Source: CAZLHO01 sp964559455
GTDB taxonomy: Bacteria; Krumholzibacteriota; Krumholzibacteriia; LZORAL124-64-63
Reading direction: 5' to 3'
NCBI GenBank assembly: GCA_964559455.1
Contig: CAZLHO010000038.1
Span: 1 to 29,283 of the forward strand
Length of the DNA: 29,283 nt
Each line of letters begins with the position of its first letter. Within the stretch, counting starts at the first letter, position 1. Of this stretch, positions 29,034 to 29,283 are shown in pieces. The notes under the pieces are model-generated. The model searched no databases. It saw only the letters and a list, made by a program, of their open reading frames with translations, and was not told where the DNA came from. The translations under genes were made by a program, and so were the position numbers.

Positions 29034-29283
29034 ATGATCGCGCGGATCCACAGCGGCGCCGTCGAGGGCATCGACGGCTACGAGGTCGACGTCGAGGTCG
29101 ACGCGCGCCGGGGGCTGCCGGCCTTCCACATCGTCGGCCTGCCCAGCGCGGCGGTGCGCGAGAGCCGCGAGCGGGTCACCGCCGCCCTGCGCAACAGCGG
29201 CCTGGGGATGCCGCCGGGCCGGGTGACGGTGAACCTGGCGCCCGCCGACCGGCGCAAGGAAGGCGCCTCGTTCGACCTGGCCA
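29034..29283 (+). CDS. comM: YifB/ComM-type Mg-chelatase-like AAA+ protein, N-terminal part (cut by window edge)
   Basis: 83 residues are visible from ATG at 29034 (GGGGGAGG upstream). M-I-A-R-I-H-S-G-A-V-E-G-I-D-G-Y, G-L-P-A-F-H-I-V-G-L-P, A-V-R-E-S-R-E-R-V and V-N-L-A-P-A-D-R-R-K-E-G are the standard N-terminus of the family, the Lon-protease-like S5-fold domain before the AAA+ module. ComM in Vibrio is a hexameric helicase that promotes branch migration during natural transformation; many bacteria have this gene without known competence. The ATPase motifs lie beyond the window. The 216-bp gap upstream holds the preceding terminator and no clear promoter. Confidence 0.92.
   Translation, partial: MIARIHSGAVEGIDGYEVDVEVDARRGLPAFHIVGLPSAAVRESRERVTAALRNSGLGMPPGRVTVNLAPADRRKEGASFDLA

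Overview
The window is high-GC bacterial chromosome. An outer-membrane beta-barrel (3667-5025, ending in Phe) and many signal-peptide proteins with FlgD-Ig/T9SS-like C-terminal domains point to a diderm of the Fibrobacterota-Chlorobiota-Bacteroidota sphere or a neighbouring candidate phylum such as Eisenbacteria or Krumholzibacteriota. This placement is inferred from protein style; no marker gene was compared. I see no mobile element, CRISPR array, phage or rRNA. The one tRNA is tRNA-Glu(UUC).

Layout. 1-1084 (minus): the N-terminus of a large secreted protein (cut by the window edge) and a small cysteine-rich secreted protein. 1264-2190 (minus): RarD-type EamA transporter. 2346-3554 (plus): a small XRE regulator with a paired-operator promoter, two small two-TM proteins and a DUF2141 periplasmic protein. 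3667-6482 (plus): an AlgE-like outer-membrane channel and a sodium:solute symporter, probably a two-gene uptake unit. 6464-7108 (minus): hemolysin III/PAQR protein, overlapping the symporter tail to tail. 7412-7963 (plus): small secreted one-module protein.

8044-24468 is an island of secreted multidomain proteins. Four minus-strand genes (20365 down to 8044) form one likely operon. A divergent plus gene (20975-22120) and a separate minus gene (22201-24468) complete it. The proteins are built from a shared parts list: (a) an uncharacterised N-terminal module of about 240 residues; (b) a module of about 150 residues with the signature S-E-x-G-H / W-G-P-[IV]-E-P / C-R-x-x-W; (c) FnIII and Ig-like repeats; (d) LamG; (e) cohesin-like and dockerin-like segments; (f) a C-terminal FlgD-Ig/T9SS-like domain, mostly ending K-M-T-L-[LI]-[KR].

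24805-29283 holds a decayed gene fragment, tRNA-Glu, an M20 dipeptidase (minus), a divergently transcribed 56-residue bacterial histone-fold protein, a tandem pair of small secreted paralogues, and the start of a YifB/ComM-type ATPase.

The most unusual signal is a second kind of C-terminus. Four intact small secreted proteins (473-1084, 7412-7963, 27352-28068, 28092-28817) and one decayed fragment (24805-25002) end in the same short tail, W-G-x-[VI]-K-x-L-[YF]-(G)-R-COOH, although their bodies are largely unrelated. Module (b) occurs with this short tail in one protein and with the long FlgD-like domain in four others. This suggests two alternative C-terminal signals on interchangeable cargo. 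The second highlight is the small histone gene at 26855-27025.
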